A stretch of 64,000 nt of DNA from Eutreptiella sp. 'Long Island Sound 2002' (GCA_964036045.1 OZ038378.1:169632106-169696105), one strand, 5' to 3'. Positions 54,701 through 64,000 are shown, counted from the stretch's first letter. Notes: generated by a model from the letters alone, not told the origin. Numbers and translations: made by a program.

Positions 54701-57700
54701 AAGCGGTTGGCGAAGTTGCGACGGAAATCTGCAACTTGCGGTATGCATGAGGATTTGTGCCCGAGTCCCAACGCAACCTGCATTCTGATATGCGATCGGA
54801 TTGCGTCAAGTGCTGGGCGATGCTTGGGGAGAATTGGTTATACCCCTAAGACCGAGATGTTGGATGGGCGGGCAGCCGTGCGTTGCATTGTGAACCACGT
54901 GCCTGGGCGACGTGTCGGGTACTCTGTAACTGCTATCGGGTTACTCTGCTGCAACGACGTCAGGGGAATGTGCCAAAGCGTGAATTTATGGGCACTTCTC
55001 CTGGTGCAGTAGCATTCTATATTGCACAATGCTTCAGAGCCGGACATCGAGAATAAGAAGTTGCATGTGCAGAAGCCGTCCACACTGTGCAGCAACGAAT
55101 CCGCTTCACATTCGTCGAAGGTTCCGAAGGCTTCGCAGCCCCAGACGCTGAAGTCTCAGTCCCAGGTTCCATGCTCAGGCTGAGGGTCTGCGCCCCCTGG
55201 AGCTGAGTGGAAAGTGCAAGCCGAGGGTGGGGGGCTGGAGGGTGTCGTTCGACCATTTTTTCCCCCCCGGCCGTTGAATTTCCATAAAACAGCAGACGCA
55301 CTTTAATAGAAGAGGGCATTGCCGCCAAGGAATGACGATGCAGCTTTTGGGTCTCCCCACCGGACACCACAGGCAAAGTGCAAGGGAATGCAGCGCACCA
55401 CCGATGTGTAATGCTTGGTGATCAAAACCCTGACCCCTGACCCGCGATACAGTGCCACCATCAGTGGTGGTGAGCAACCTCCAAAATTCACGGCCTGGCA
55501 CTGACTGAATGCAGAGCCTGTCAGCACTAGCAGGGTAGTGGACGCCGCAGAGGCAGTATGCTGCGGTCATGAGCAGCGGGACAAACATTCCACGTGCACC
55601 CACAAGAATACACTAAGTGCGACCCACCTTTATGAATCACCTCCCCCTCCCCCCCAACACACACTCCCCGCACAACTGGCTCGCTCAACCAAGGTCAGTT
55701 TTTCAGATGGTCTCACCTGACTCGACAATGGTGTCTGTAGTGAGACCGAGTGTATTTCCCGCCTTTTCCTGTTGTCCTTGTGAATGCTCCCTCCCCCCCA
55801 AACTCATCCACATGTGGACACCATGTCCGAAGGGGGGTTTGGGCATAACATAGGTAGTTTGGGTCAAATCAAATGTGTAGGCTGAAGGTTCCAAACGACC
55901 ACTTTTGTCCTCAGAAAACGGCCACTGCGTCACTGCAATCCCCTCAATAAGATGGTGTGAAGCAGCGGGGGGGGGGGGGGTCCGTGTCCAAACGTGAGCC
56001 CCCCCCCCCCCCCGCCCTGCGGTTGGTTATTGACAAAGGGTGGCCGGGTTTGGCCCAGAGAAATGGTGGCAGAAGGCACCGGGAATGTATGTACGGGGCG
56101 CTCTGACCTAGCGGTGCACGGGTCATTGTCGCGACTGTTCGGAGACGTGTGTAAGAACACTACCGGAACGGCTGGAACACACTACAGTAATGGTTGTGAT
56201 ACACTGAGCTGTTGAGTGACGCCATACGTCAGGTACCATGCTCTCCTCCACCTCGTAGATATGCTGGGCTCCTGCCTGATCAGTCTCATACTTGCCTCCA
56301 CAGACCAAAGTTACTCCAATGAACATGCAGCGCATAAACTCGGAGTTGAACAGCGTCTCCAACAAAAGCATATCAGGTCATCTGCAGTAATTATACGTGT
56401 GTGTGTGTGTGTGTGTGTGTTGTCACACGTATACGTCGCATACGGGCCCCAGTTTGCAACCTGCCGCTGGGGTACTTGCAGCTCTGGTGACGTCGTCGTG
56501 ATTGCAGGCCGGTTCTGCCATAGGGCAGCACCGTGCTTCCTGTTTCGTAGGTTGAGAGCAGTTCTGCGCGCCTGTCCCCACAGAAAGGCGCCTATTGGCG
56601 TTGAACATGCTTTGTCTTGTTTGACTGTAGGACTAACGAGGAATCTGACATTCGGACCTGGCTTTGTGCTGCTCGTCTGTTTGTTTGCAATTGTGTGTGT
56701 GTGTGAAGACGTTTGGGGGGTGGTATCATTCGTTTGCACAAACGAGCGTGGGAAATGTCGTTTGCAGACGGGGTCATGAAGGGCCGCCTCCCTGGGACCT
56801 CCAGTCCTGGCAGTCGCCAAATACTGAATATTGGGACCAAGCCTGTGGGGAGGAGCATTGCGCGCTCCTCTTTCAGGAACCACCCCTCCCTCCCCCATTC
56901 CTCTCCTCCTCCAACCGCCTAACCCCCCCCCCCCCCTCTCTAGTCCCGCCTTGGACGGCTCACCCCCTGTCCCTCTCCAAGAGGGCTGTTTTGGCAGGCG
57001 GGTGGGGTGGATCCCATTACATTCTGTGGCATGACATCACATCCCAGGCTGCTCACGCAGCCTCCTTCAACATCCTTCACCACGATTTTACACCAAGCGA
57101 CGAGTACGCAGTAGCTTTTCTTCCCCATCACGCGATTGACCCTTTGCCTGCTCTCCAGCAGCTTTAGCCGTGGGTGGTGTTGACCCCCCCCCCCGCCCCC
57201 TCATTGTCGGACATGATATTTTGTCTTCCTGCTTCAGACACAGGTGTGTTATGAGGTTTAACCAGGTCAGGCATAGAGAATAAAGATGCACTTATGCCTG
57301 GCTGTGGAGTGCATTGCCTCAAGTTTGCATTTTTGCAGCACTGTCTGTCAGTTTTTCAATCAATCTCATTCCATCTAATTAAGTCTCACCCCCCCGTCCC
57401 CTCCCCCAGTGGCTGGCCGGATATGGCTATGCCACATGGCGGGATGGGCGGGTTGCCAACTGCTGAAAAAGGCTTGCCGGGTCGTCGAACGGGGCCAAGC
57501 CTGTTAGCCAGGGCCAGCCGGCTGATTCGTTGGCTCGGTGGTAGGCCACGCTCTCTTTCTGGAATGAGGGATGCTGACAAGGTCATGGGGGTTGCTTCAG
57601 TGTCCACTCGGGCCTCCTTCGCGGCACGTGCGATAGTAGCATGCACCCGATGGATGTGCTACGTCATATCCACAGCCTGGGAAACAGACGATGCCCAAAA

Positions 57701-59772
57701 GGCAGTGGAAACCAGACGTGCGGCTGAGCGGCATCTTGAGCAGAGACCCGGCGTCCAAAAGTGTGTCCCTTTTGCCTCATGCGTCTCCTGCCTACCCACA
57801 CCCACTACAAATCAGCATTGGTCACTGCACCCTGGGTACTGACTCCACCACAACGGCTGACCAGCCTTCCTCCTTGTGCAGATCTGGATGACACCGCAGG
57901 CGAACTCCTGAGACGCCGCCATACAACGGCCCTGCGAATGATTGCCCTACGGACCCTCGACGTGTCTAACCCGGGCACATGGTGGATAGATCTGGTCTGC
58001 CCTTGACAAATGTCATGGAGCTGTGGCCCTGTCGAAATGCCATTGCTGCTGGCACAAGGCACAAAAGAGGCAACCAAAAACAAAAACAAACTCAACGGCA
58101 AAATACCCGGGAATGCAGCGCAATGCTCGGTGACCCGGAACCCTTGGCCCTGTGTTACATTCCCCCCTTCAGCGGTGGTGAGCACCCACCACTTCACTGT
58201 CATCAAAAGGACTGAATGTGAAGCATTGCGTCGCTGCCATTGGAGGGATGCCAACGGACACAAGCAGCGTAATCCAACCCGGCACACTTGAACTTCTGCA
58301 ACACTTGCGGTTGGAGAGTTTGCCCCCGCCACCCTCCAGCACCCACCCCCTCCATGTAAAGCCATTCGATTTCCGATTGCCTTCCACAGCCATGTTTTCA
58401 GAAACAGCAATGCACTGGATTCTCCTATTTGCTTGTTGTACCCCTGCATCGGCACTTGAGCCCCCACCCCCCCACCCCTGGATCAACACCAGGTGTCCCC
58501 ACACGTATCAACACCTGACCCTCCCCCTTTCCGACGGAGCACCAGGGATCCTATGAAGCAGAGTGTGGAAAGGGGCGGGGTCAACAGTCTGGCACCAGCG
58601 GCGGGACCTCAACGCATCTTATTTTACGGAGCACATTCTGCCATGCAGACCTGTTCCTAACAGGCTGTCCCTTCGGAACGAGATGTTCCTTCTCCTTTTT
58701 TTCTCCACGAAGGACGGCCTGAGGTCATCGGTGGCAGGGTTCGGTCCACTCACCACTCAACCGACGGAGGTTGGCGCTTACCCGGCGGCAGTTGCTGGCC
58801 AAGCGATGCCGGTTGGCCGATGACCGACGCAGTCACTCGCCGGCCGGCGCTCCGCGGAGGTCCGAGCGTACCGGAGGCCGGCGTTTTTTTGTGTTTTTTG
58901 CATTACGGACAGCCCTGGTCCCTAAGTACCGGGTTCGGACAAACACAGCATCCCAGGGTGTCTCCCTTCTCAAACGGATGCATTTGTGGGCAGCCATTCC
59001 TGTGCTCTCGTAGCGCCTCTGTGCACTGAATCCTTGAAGCCAAGCTTGACCCTGAATTGCGAAGGCATCATAACAAATCTTGGCAAAAGTGCAAATGCCA
59101 TCCGTGGGTGCAGTGCACCGCCCGGTGGGAGCAATCGCCTTTTGTGTGTAACCCACAAAACCTGGCAGCAAGGGTCGGTTGGCCACTGCCTCGTAAGTGG
59201 CCATCCCCTTGCTGGTGCCCACTGGTGCCTACTGGTGCTTAGCAAGGTATGTGCTCCTTATTCGAAGTTGATAAATGTTGGTGTAGATCTCGCTCCCAGG
59301 CTCGATTTGGTGCACGGTGTAAGTTGGTGTTCTTCAGCCACACCCGCTCTTCCAGAAGTAAGAGAGACCGGCAGTTGGACGAGGAGTACGACAAGGGCAG
59401 AGAAAGAAAGGTGAAGAAATTCAAGCCTCGTCCGAAGGAGGTATTCTGTACTGTCTCCTTTCTCTTTCTTGGCTACATTCAAAGTGCCCTCCCTTCTGTG
59501 TCTTTCTCTGTATGTATTGCAGAGGAAACCCCGGCCTCCACATTTCGTGGTCGGCTGCATGGGCCGTCGAGGCGCATTGGGGAGACGCTTGGCTAGAATT
59601 GTGCCATTCCCTGCCCCACCCACTTCTTTTGGACTTTCTTCTTCCTTGATGGCAGGCGTTTTGATTGTGTCGTGCATATCCAGAACGACCAGATGGCCAT
59701 GCGGCACTCTGACACGCATTTTTAGGGCAATTGGGACTGCCTGGCCTCGGGAACGTGGTCCAGTGCTGCATG

Positions 59773-59808
<36 letters not shown>

Positions 59809-61113
59809 GGCAGGCGTGACCGCGGGCTTGCCCAAGGCTGCCGTTGAGCAGCTGGCCCTGTTTCTCCTCACACAGAAAGGCGCCTAGTGCAGGCGGGACA
59901 TGCTACTGTTTTTGTTCTGCTTTGCACCTGACGAGATCTAGTACATCCAGACCAGTCTTCTCTGTGCTCTGTTTGTCGCCGAAGTGTGTGTGTGCTGGAG
60001 GCTGTGATTTTGTTGCATGCGTCAGACAGTGAGTGTGGTAGTGTGCTGGAGGCTGTTAGTGTGTCAGGCTGTCTCGCAAAAAGGTGTCGTTTGGCAATCT
60101 GTTGAGAAGAATCTGCCTGAGACGCAGGTTGCGGATATTGCAAAGTGGCCACCCCCTTCCTCCCGCTGTTGCTTGCCATGCGGCCAACACTCTTCTGTGC
60201 AGGGTGCTCTGAACCCCTTCCAGCAGAAAGCCGTTGAGCACAAGGAAATTAAGATGGAAAAGTTGAAGTCACATGAATGGGATGGGAGGTTTGAACTTCC
60301 ATCCAGCAACCGGGTATGCGACCTGTCTGTCAATGCGGCTGCCGGTGCAAGTGCACAGCGTCGCGAACCAGCAGCCGAGTCGCGTCAGCTATGTGCACAG
60401 GTGGACCGCGCAAAGCCCCACCCCATCCCCTCCACTGCGGCACGGGGCACAGCGGTGCTTCTGCGCGGCACAGCAGAGGAGAGGGGGAGCATTCACAAAC
60501 AAAAAAAAACACAGGTGTGGCAGTTGGTTGTTTCGGGGGCGAGGGTCTCCTGGGGTCCGTACCAAGACGTATCGCCAACGGTGGTGGGTGTCAGCCACGG
60601 TGTTCTTCCGACGGGGGCTTGTTTGTATCACCGCCTCCAGAACTGGCCCCGTGCAACGATCACAAGTGGGGAACTCCTCATAGCGCTAAGTGCGCAGGTG
60701 CAGTGCATTGCAGGGAAGTACGCATCGTTTATGCTTGTGCTTCAAGACCTGCTGATGACCGGCTGGGGACCACCGTTTCCGACCCCCTCTGTTGCAGAGT
60801 GGTCGCCACCCGACCCATGCCACCCACCCTAGTTTTCTCGGCACCCGGTGAGAGGGTGATGTACGTGCTGCGCTGTCAACGCTGCCCATACCGCCCGGCA
60901 TGCCTTGAGGACCCAGTCTATCTAAGTCGCTGCTGGGCTGACGGCGTGTCAAGAGAAGTGGGAACGTGACGGTCGGGGTCCAGGGGACCATTGGGGCCCG
61001 GATGCCTCAGGATGCAAGGGATTCCTTCAGAGCTTGACCGTTGCCCTGGTGCTGTACGTCTTGCATCTCAGAAAAAGAAGCTTTCCGAAGGTCCGCCTGA
61101 CGAAGATGAGTAG
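39213..61113 (+). CDS. Ubiquitin-specific protease, USP36/USP42-like, zinc-less fingers
   Basis: Proposed exons: 39213-39705, 39932-40034, 40146-40220, 40355-40424, 40701-40788, 40935-41036, 41286-41374, 43093-43212, 44268-44429 (perhaps split at 44325-44363), 46818-47518, 48143-48239, 48785-48847, 53859-53936, 54533-54740, 55038-55165, 59300-59440, 60203-60313, 61072-61113. They join without frame break into 956 residues (943 if 44325-44363 is spliced). It is a cysteine protease that removes ubiquitin from proteins. Catalytic Cys98 lies in GLHNLGNSCFMNSVLQ, His361 in SIHSGHYYSYV, and Asp377/378 in WYICDDGH. The tail is basic, with KKRKR and DEEYDKGRERKVKKFK, the latter like nucleolar USP36, so a nucleolar location is likely. 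The catalytic exons are secure; exons 11-13 and the last are tentative. An alternative in-frame ATG lies at 39120. Confidence 0.85.
39932..41374 (+). CDS. USP exons 2-7, fingers and palm of the catalytic domain
   Basis: Exon 2 carries RPGRQEDAQEFALYLL. Exon 3 carries HQIFGGYLRSQVK. Exon 4 carries TSNTFDPFLILSVE. Exon 5 carries SIEKCLTHFTKAEIL. Exon 6 carries VPATKRFAIHRPPRVLMLHL. Exon 7 carries GKISRMVSYPETLNLAPF. All junction phases agree. The positions where most relatives have CxxC are SRSAPS (exon 3/4) and YKTPSG (exon 5/6), so the zinc ribbon is lost at both halves. Confidence 0.9.
41622..42120. mobile_element. Non-autonomous hAT-type transposon (element 41630-42112) with 8-bp target duplication
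   Basis: The element begins CAGGGTTTGTC at 41630 and ends with its complement GACAAACCCTG at 42112; the inverted repeat continues imperfectly into ATTCGTAC. The eight bases GTTTTCAG occur directly outside both ends (41622-41629 and 42113-42120). Ends starting CAGGG and 8-bp duplications are typical of hAT elements. Inside both ends are tandem GTACGAAAA-type 10-mers (41650-41750 and 42014-42075) that look like subterminal transposase sites. The 483-bp element has no coding capacity. It sits in intron 7 of the protease gene. Confidence 0.85.
42121..43092. other. Rest of USP intron 7
   Basis: No gene recognised. A G/C-rich low-complexity stretch lies at 42800-42930. Confidence 0.45.
43093..43212 (+). 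CDS. USP exon 8 with His box
   Basis: Forty codons in phase 0 at both ends, running from SKTYQLLGVVVHDGG through HSGHYYSYVRG to NTWYICDDGH. It supplies the catalytic His361 and the Asp that completes the triad. GTATGT follows directly. The intron before it is 1,718 bases and contains a hAT-type insertion. Confidence 0.95.
43213..44267. other. USP intron 8
   Basis: No feature recognised. It ends with a T-rich stretch and AGAGAG before exon 9. Confidence 0.4.
44268..44429 (+). CDS. USP exon 9, end of the catalytic domain
   Basis: It encodes VCGGPGTVHQQSMAES and then SSAYLLVYIRKSAP, which is the closing strand of the USP fold (usually AYxLFYxR). Between them lie 39 bases (44325-44363) that begin GT, end CAG and keep the frame. 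They are either a very short intron or a 13-residue insertion starting VRVAPSW. The exon ends before GTATGC in phase 0. Confidence 0.8.
44600..44850. repeat. Local direct duplication in a USP intron
   Basis: GGGTGCAGAATT(C/G)AG(A/G)ACC followed by CTGGGACCCGTGGC occurs at about 44708 and 44788. GTTTTCGCACAGCGC occurs at about 44608 and 44831. The two repeats are interleaved. Confidence 0.75.
45120..46070. repeat. Diverged direct duplication in a USP intron
   Basis: Sequence at 45120-45305 (ATGATGCATTGATC-like start, CCCATTTTAGCCC, TGACATCTC, TGACAAGGTCCTG, CTCCACGTGGACA) matches 45838-46060 block by block (ATGATGCATTGATC, CCCATTTCAGCCC, TGACATCTC, TGACAATGTCCTG, CTCCACGTGCACA). Divergence is considerable, so the event is old. 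Confidence 0.6.
46818..47518 (+). CDS. USP exon 10, low-complexity linker with nuclear localisation signal
   Basis: It starts SKTSVRAANSPVAQ after TCTGCAG. It contains five loose repeats of the form NGMPNGKA or SANGMPNGKA rich in Asn, Gly, Thr and Ser, then an acidic Ser/Pro stretch, then NKKRKRNKITKEQIA, a likely nuclear signal. It ends in phase 2 before GTGTTC. The linker is probably disordered. Phase and open frame support the exon; homology does not. Confidence 0.75.
48143..55165 (+). CDS. USP exons 11-15, basic tail exons
   Basis: Proposed exons are 48143-48239 (Lys-rich GKAKATKATSKSPTEKG), 48785-48847 (Gly-rich), 53859-53936 (HRQKKKKLHDHAKDHDKE), 54533-54740 (Pro/Ala-rich, then ARRKLKNEKRLAKLRRKS) and 55038-55165 (Lys/Ser-rich, ending QTLKSQSQ). 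Their phases chain correctly with exon 10 and with each other. Two are separated by a 5-kb satellite-filled intron. Exon 54533-54740 is the best supported; 48785-48847 is the weakest. There is no family match. Confidence 0.5.
49728..50735. repeat. 11-bp satellite A, TGACCCCCGAT unit, first block
   Basis: About 90 head-to-tail copies of an 11-bp unit (C/T)GACCCCCGAT with point changes, very rich in GATC. Because three units make 33 bases, minus-strand frames read endless Gly/Arg/Ser/Asp repeats that are not genes. Further blocks lie at 51665-51790 and 52350-53115, all in the 5-kb USP intron. Confidence 0.95.
50736..51660 (+). pseudogene. Decayed ORF inside satellite A, function unknown
   Basis: Between blocks of satellite A the plus strand has protein-like fragments. 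At 50750-51000 there are three or four diverged repeats of about 26 residues (EKACTSRDIEPPAGHTAA; EEASTFGDFEVPTRPTAA; SQEASTSDGVELPVEP) interrupted by stops. At 51390-51655 one frame reads ELVEYKTRD-like helical sequence (LVELEYKTRDLLAQIAG, VKLAQQKFGDHADWA), then TGA, then continues in the same frame (EHEFEESGRQLRTEKRQAKH) into a very basic end. This may be the remains of a mobile-element protein. I do not recognise the family. Confidence 0.4.
51665..51790. repeat. 11-bp satellite A, second block
   Basis: About eleven copies of the GACCCCTGATC-type unit directly follow the decayed ORF, so that ORF is an insertion within, or was captured by, the array. Confidence 0.85.
51830..52345. repeat. 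G/C homopolymer palindromes between satellite blocks
   Basis: A C16 run lies at 51832-51848. A perfect C13-G10 palindrome lies at 52157-52179. A longer imperfect hairpin at 52229-52290 pairs GGGGGGGGGGTTCC with GGAACCCCCCCCCC around CCTTCGGGGG. No gene was seen. Confidence 0.8.
52350..53115. repeat. 11-bp satellite A, third block
   Basis: About 70 copies of the GACCCCCGATC unit with more point changes than in the first block. It ends directly against a different 11-bp satellite. Confidence 0.95.
53121..53395. repeat. 11-bp satellite B, CTTGGGCTTAA unit
   Basis: About 25 tandem copies of CTTGGGCTTAA with variants (CTCGGGCTTAT, CTTGGGCTGAA). It has the same 11-bp period as satellite A but an unrelated sequence, and it is directly adjacent. 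Confidence 0.95.
55166..57204. other. USP intron 15, first part
   Basis: No gene recognised. Short repeats include a G-run at 55969-55980, a C-run at 56000-56014, (GT)n at 56398-56420 and a C-run at 56923-56936. Part of a dispersed family lies at 55370-55530. Confidence 0.45.
57205..57395 (-). mobile_element. Short interspersed element, inverted copy 2 (copy 1 at 33761-33915)
   Basis: Read on the minus strand it matches copy 1: TTAATTA near its outer end, AATGCACTCCACAGCCAGG, CATAAGTGCATCTTTATTC, and ATCATGTCCGAC at the end. It is a member of the same short non-coding family, here in an intron of the USP gene. Confidence 0.75.
57396..59299. other. USP intron 15, second part
   Basis: No gene recognised. 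It contains a diverged dispersed repeat at 58080-58240. Open frames are short and lack family signatures. Confidence 0.4.
59300..61113 (+). CDS. USP exons 16-18, USP36-like C terminus
   Basis: Exon 59300-59440 encodes RDRQLDEEYDKGRERKVKKF, which resembles the DEEFDRGKxKKxKKFK segment near the end of animal USP36. Exon 60203-60313 continues with NPFQQKAVEHKE, comparable to the NxFQ that follows in USP36, then KSHEWDGRFEL. Exon 61072-61113 is short (KKKLSEGPPDEDE and stop). All join in phase 0. The first acceptor and the last exon were chosen by phase and are open to correction. Confidence 0.6.
59776..59806. repeat. (GT)n microsatellite
   Basis: About fifteen uninterrupted GT dinucleotides in the intron between USP exons 16 and 17. 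Confidence 0.95.
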
Positions 61114-63150
61114 GGCATGTTTGCCATTTGCCATTCGATTCGAAGTATTCGATTCCAAACCCCGTCTGGCCCCGCGACTGACCTTGCCCTAGTACTGCAG
61201 ACTTGCGGGCGCTCAAAGGCACCTTTGGGTGACTGGGGTGCATTGTCCAGAAATTGCGCCCAAACTCAGACCCCAGAAGACTTCCCTTGACATCCGCTGA
61301 CACCGCTCAGCAGCAGGTGCAAATGCATGTGCAACCCGAAGAAATGCAGGCACCAGACGTTGGGGCCAGCCACTCCCGTGATGCTGCCTGTCGATGACCA
61401 GTGCGAGACAGTCCCTCTAACCCCTGATTCATCTCTGTTTAGGTGCAGGCCTTGGCCCGGTAACAGACGGCCGTGGCGTGACTGCAACTGAGGCTCAATT
61501 CATGTGTGCTGTGGTGCAGATGAGATGAATTGTATCAAACAGGCCCCAGGCCCCACGTTCTTTCCAATGCAAATCTAGGTTCTTGCAGACCATCTGCATC
61601 CCCACAGCACGCGTTCTGAATCGCATCTCCAGCATAGCCATCAGGGTCTAGTGGGGATACACGGCCCACAACTCTATGCTGTTGGCATATGCTCACCCTA
61701 AGTTGCTGTTCCATGGGCACTGGTTTGAGCCTCATCTCATCTTTGTGGAGTTCCTTGTCTTTGCCTGGGGTTTACTGCAGGACTTTTTCCTGGAGACGCA
61801 GCCTTCCCTTGCCGACAGATGCCCCCCCCCCCCCCCGGACGGTCGACGAAGGTGGGTACGCTGGCCGCAACAGCTCTCGTGATTTGCGCCGCCGGGGCCG
61901 CAATAGAAGTCTCAAAGAGTTCCCCCGCCACCCCCCTGCCCCGCCGGAAGTATGCATGCGCAGGCCAGCTTTGGTCTGGTCCCAGGGACCAGGGGATTTC
62001 AGGTGTTCAGGCCACTGACGAAGAGAAGTTGAGACCACCTGACACAAGGGGATTAAGGGTAGCCCATGTGCTTACCCACAGGCCATCGTCAGCAGATGTG
62101 ACACCCGACGCAAGCCGCACGCTCCGATGTGTGCCCGTGAGTCCGTCCAGCACAGAAGTGTCGATCGCCCACCAGGTTGGAAGCATGCCGCTGGGAAGCA
62201 ACCAAGTGTAGTCACTGAAAGTACCATTTAGCAATCCTACTCCCTTTATGTTTCACCCCCCTTCCCACCCAACCTCGACCATCCTTGAGAGCAGGGCGTT
62301 CTTCTTTATTGGACAGCAGTCCAGCCCCCACTGGACAGCATCGCAGACCACATAGTCCCGTCTTTAGGTGCTAAATTCGAGCCCGTCACTGACAGCTCCC
62401 ATTTGTCGTGGTTTAGATGTCCTGCCTCTGAGACCCCACTCCCCCCCCACTCTCAAGTTGAAGCCTCCCGAAGCTGTGGTGCCGGCAGGATAGTGGACGC
62501 GACGGGGGCAGTGATGCTGCAGTAGTGAAGGAGGGGACTGATATTCAACTCTGACCCACAACACTGCGCTTTTCCTGACCGATAGACTCAAATGACCTCC
62601 ATCAACGGAATCAGGTCACACGAAAGATAAAACACTGGACACTGGTCAAAATTCACGATAACCAAGCAGCCTTACTGGACCCCCTCCCCACTCCATCACA
62701 ATTCCCAAAACTGCGTTCATGAATGGGTTCAGCTCTTCAATCTTCTTCCCTGCAAAGTGTGAGGGCGTGCATGTGCAACCTGCGACGAAGGGTCGAGGAG
62801 GGCACCAGTACATGGGCACATACCACAATATTATAGCCACAGCTGCACTGGAAAGGGTATCCTCCAACACGCAGACCCCTGCAGACTGTCCACCCAGGCT
62901 GCCCACTCAGTCACAGACAGAATACACAGAGCCCTTTGAGGGGGAACGGTAGCGCGCCGGGCATCTTTTGTGACCCGTGCCCCACCGGTGGCCTTCTAGG
63001 GGGTGCACTAAGGGGGCGCACTTAGCGCAGTGCAGCTATTTGGGCGCCTGGCTGTACTAGAGACCCATACTTTGAGATGCTGGGAGCATCATGGTGACCC
63101 CTAGCGTAGGTTTTGACTTCTGATTTTGTCCCCTTTGTTAAGGACCCCCG
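61114..63150. other. Downstream region without recognised gene
   Basis: Past the proposed protease stop codon I find no supported coding sequence on either strand. A C14 run lies at 61825-61838. The protease 3' untranslated region must begin here; I see no clear AATAAA within the first 200 bases. Confidence 0.45.
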
Positions 63151-63760
63151 AGAATGCAGGGGTGACGTAGCATTTCCGCCCTCTTTTGGGCCCCAACCTT
63201 CCGGTGCTATTGAGGAAACCGGGACAATCTCTGAATCCACGCTTTGTTGCGTGGCCCCTTGAGTTGGGGTTAGGGACTCGCAATCCACGCTTTGTTGTGT
63301 GGCCCCTCGAGTTGGGGTTAGGGACTCACAATCCACGCTTTTTTGCGTGGCCCCTTCAGTTGGGGTTAGGGACTCACAATCCACGCTTTGTTGCGTGGCC
63401 CCTCGAGTTGGGGTTAGGGACTCACAATCCACGCTTTTTTGTGTGGCCCCTTCAGTTGGGGTTAGGGACTCCAATCCACGTTTTTTTGAGTGGCCCCTCG
63501 AGTTGGGGTTAGGGACCCATGCTTTGTTGCGTGGCCCCTCGAGTTGGGGTTAGGGACTCACAATCCACAAGAATGTAGGGGTGACATAGCATTTCCACCC
63601 TGTTTTGGGCCCCGGAGAAGGCAGGGGTGAGGCAACCATTTCTGACTTAGTTCCCTTTCGATCCCGGAGAATGCACACGGCGCAATGCAACAATTTAAAC
63701 ACTAGTTTTTATGCGGTCCTTCAACCTTCCGGTGCTATTGAGGAAACCGGGACAATCTTC
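63150..63760. repeat. 48-bp minisatellite with alternating unit types, flanked by exact 37-bp direct repeats
   Basis: From 63231 to about 63556 a 48-bp unit repeats about seven times: CACAATCCACG, then CTTTGTTGCGTGG or CTTTTTTGCGTGG, then CCCCTCGAG or CCCCTTCAG, then TTGGGGTTAGGGA. The two versions alternate, giving a 96-bp higher-order repeat. The 37 bases at 63194-63230 recur without change at 63722-63758. A third block (GAATGCAGGGGTGACGTAGC to TTTTGGGCCCC) occurs at 63152-63194 and again at 63571-63613. Because 48 is a multiple of 3, both strands show long open frames (minus: ESLTPTRGATQQSVDC), but there is no other sign of a gene. Confidence 0.9.
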
Positions 63761-64000
63761 GTTACGCTTTTGTTTTACGTTGCGTTGTGTTGTGTTTCGT
63801 TGCGTAGCTCCTGAAATGCGTGCATGTGCACTTTGAAATGGGCATGTTGAGCGGGTAATATGGTGTCTAAGAATTTGGCACACCCTTTGCATCCCGTTTA
63901 TGACGATGGCAAGGGTGGTGGTGTCCAGTGGTGGGTGAGACGGTGTAAGTCCACTTTTGTGCGTACCTAGGTTGCACGGATGGGTGCAGATGCAGAAACA
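63761..64000. other. Right edge, no gene recognised
   Basis: Only short open frames. A GTTGCGTTGTGTTGTGTTTCGTTGCG stretch at 63779-63804 is simple-sequence-like. Confidence 0.4.

Noticed and set aside
59521-59600. Extra USP exon starting GAAACCCCGGCC after TATTGCAG
   Set aside because: Its phase does not fit between exons 59300-59440 and 60203-60313, which already join in phase 0 with USP36-like order.
60314-60832. Reading USP exon 17 through the GTATGC donor to a stop at 60832
   Set aside because: The sequence past 60313 becomes low-quality and compositionally mixed, while splicing to 61072 gives a short Lys-rich and acidic end with a stop in phase. The read-through cannot be fully excluded without cDNA.
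63022-63553. 150-codon minus frame and overlapping plus frames with 16-residue repeats
   Set aside because: The 48-bp unit is a multiple of 3, so frames on both strands stay open. There is no further evidence of coding.

Overview
The window is nuclear DNA of a eukaryote, most likely an alga or other protist with an intron-rich, repeat-rich genome of moderate to high GC. Both cellular genes are split into many exons by GT-AG introns, most boundaries fall at phase 0, and introns run from about 60 bases to over 5 kb. There are no operons, ribosome binding sites or CRISPR arrays. I cannot name the organism from sequence alone.

Layout. 0-4.2 kb: a decayed element with a zinc-knuckle (gag-like) pseudogene and a tyrosine recombinase pseudogene on the minus strand. 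4.2-7.05 kb: a 224-bp satellite array with mosaic variant copies. 7.14-38.7 kb, minus strand: one giant gene of about 23 exons for a coiled-coil protein of about 2,500 residues. Its introns hold a 3.77-kb DDE (PIF/Harbinger-like) DNA transposon (8853-12623) with terminal inverted repeats and its own spliced transposase gene, an AT-rich inverted-repeat element (23493-24056), dispersed repeats, microsatellites and G/C homopolymers. 38.7-39.2 kb: a 525-bp divergent promoter region.

39.2-61.1 kb, plus strand: a ubiquitin-specific protease of the USP36/USP42 type. The catalytic core is complete (Cys98, His361, Asp377/378), but both CxxC pairs of the zinc ribbon are gone. A basic tail ends in a segment resembling the nucleolar USP36 C terminus. 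Its introns contain a clean non-autonomous hAT-type element with an 8-bp target duplication (41630-42112), two different 11-bp satellites side by side (49.7-53.4 kb) and a decayed ORF inside the first of them. 61.1-64 kb: no gene found; a 48-bp array with alternating unit types is flanked by an exact 37-bp direct repeat.

The two cellular genes are divergent and may share a promoter region. The rest is mobile or tandemly repeated DNA. Exon borders were set by hand from GT/AG signals, reading phase and protein character; the coiled-coil N terminus and several USP tail exons are the least certain.
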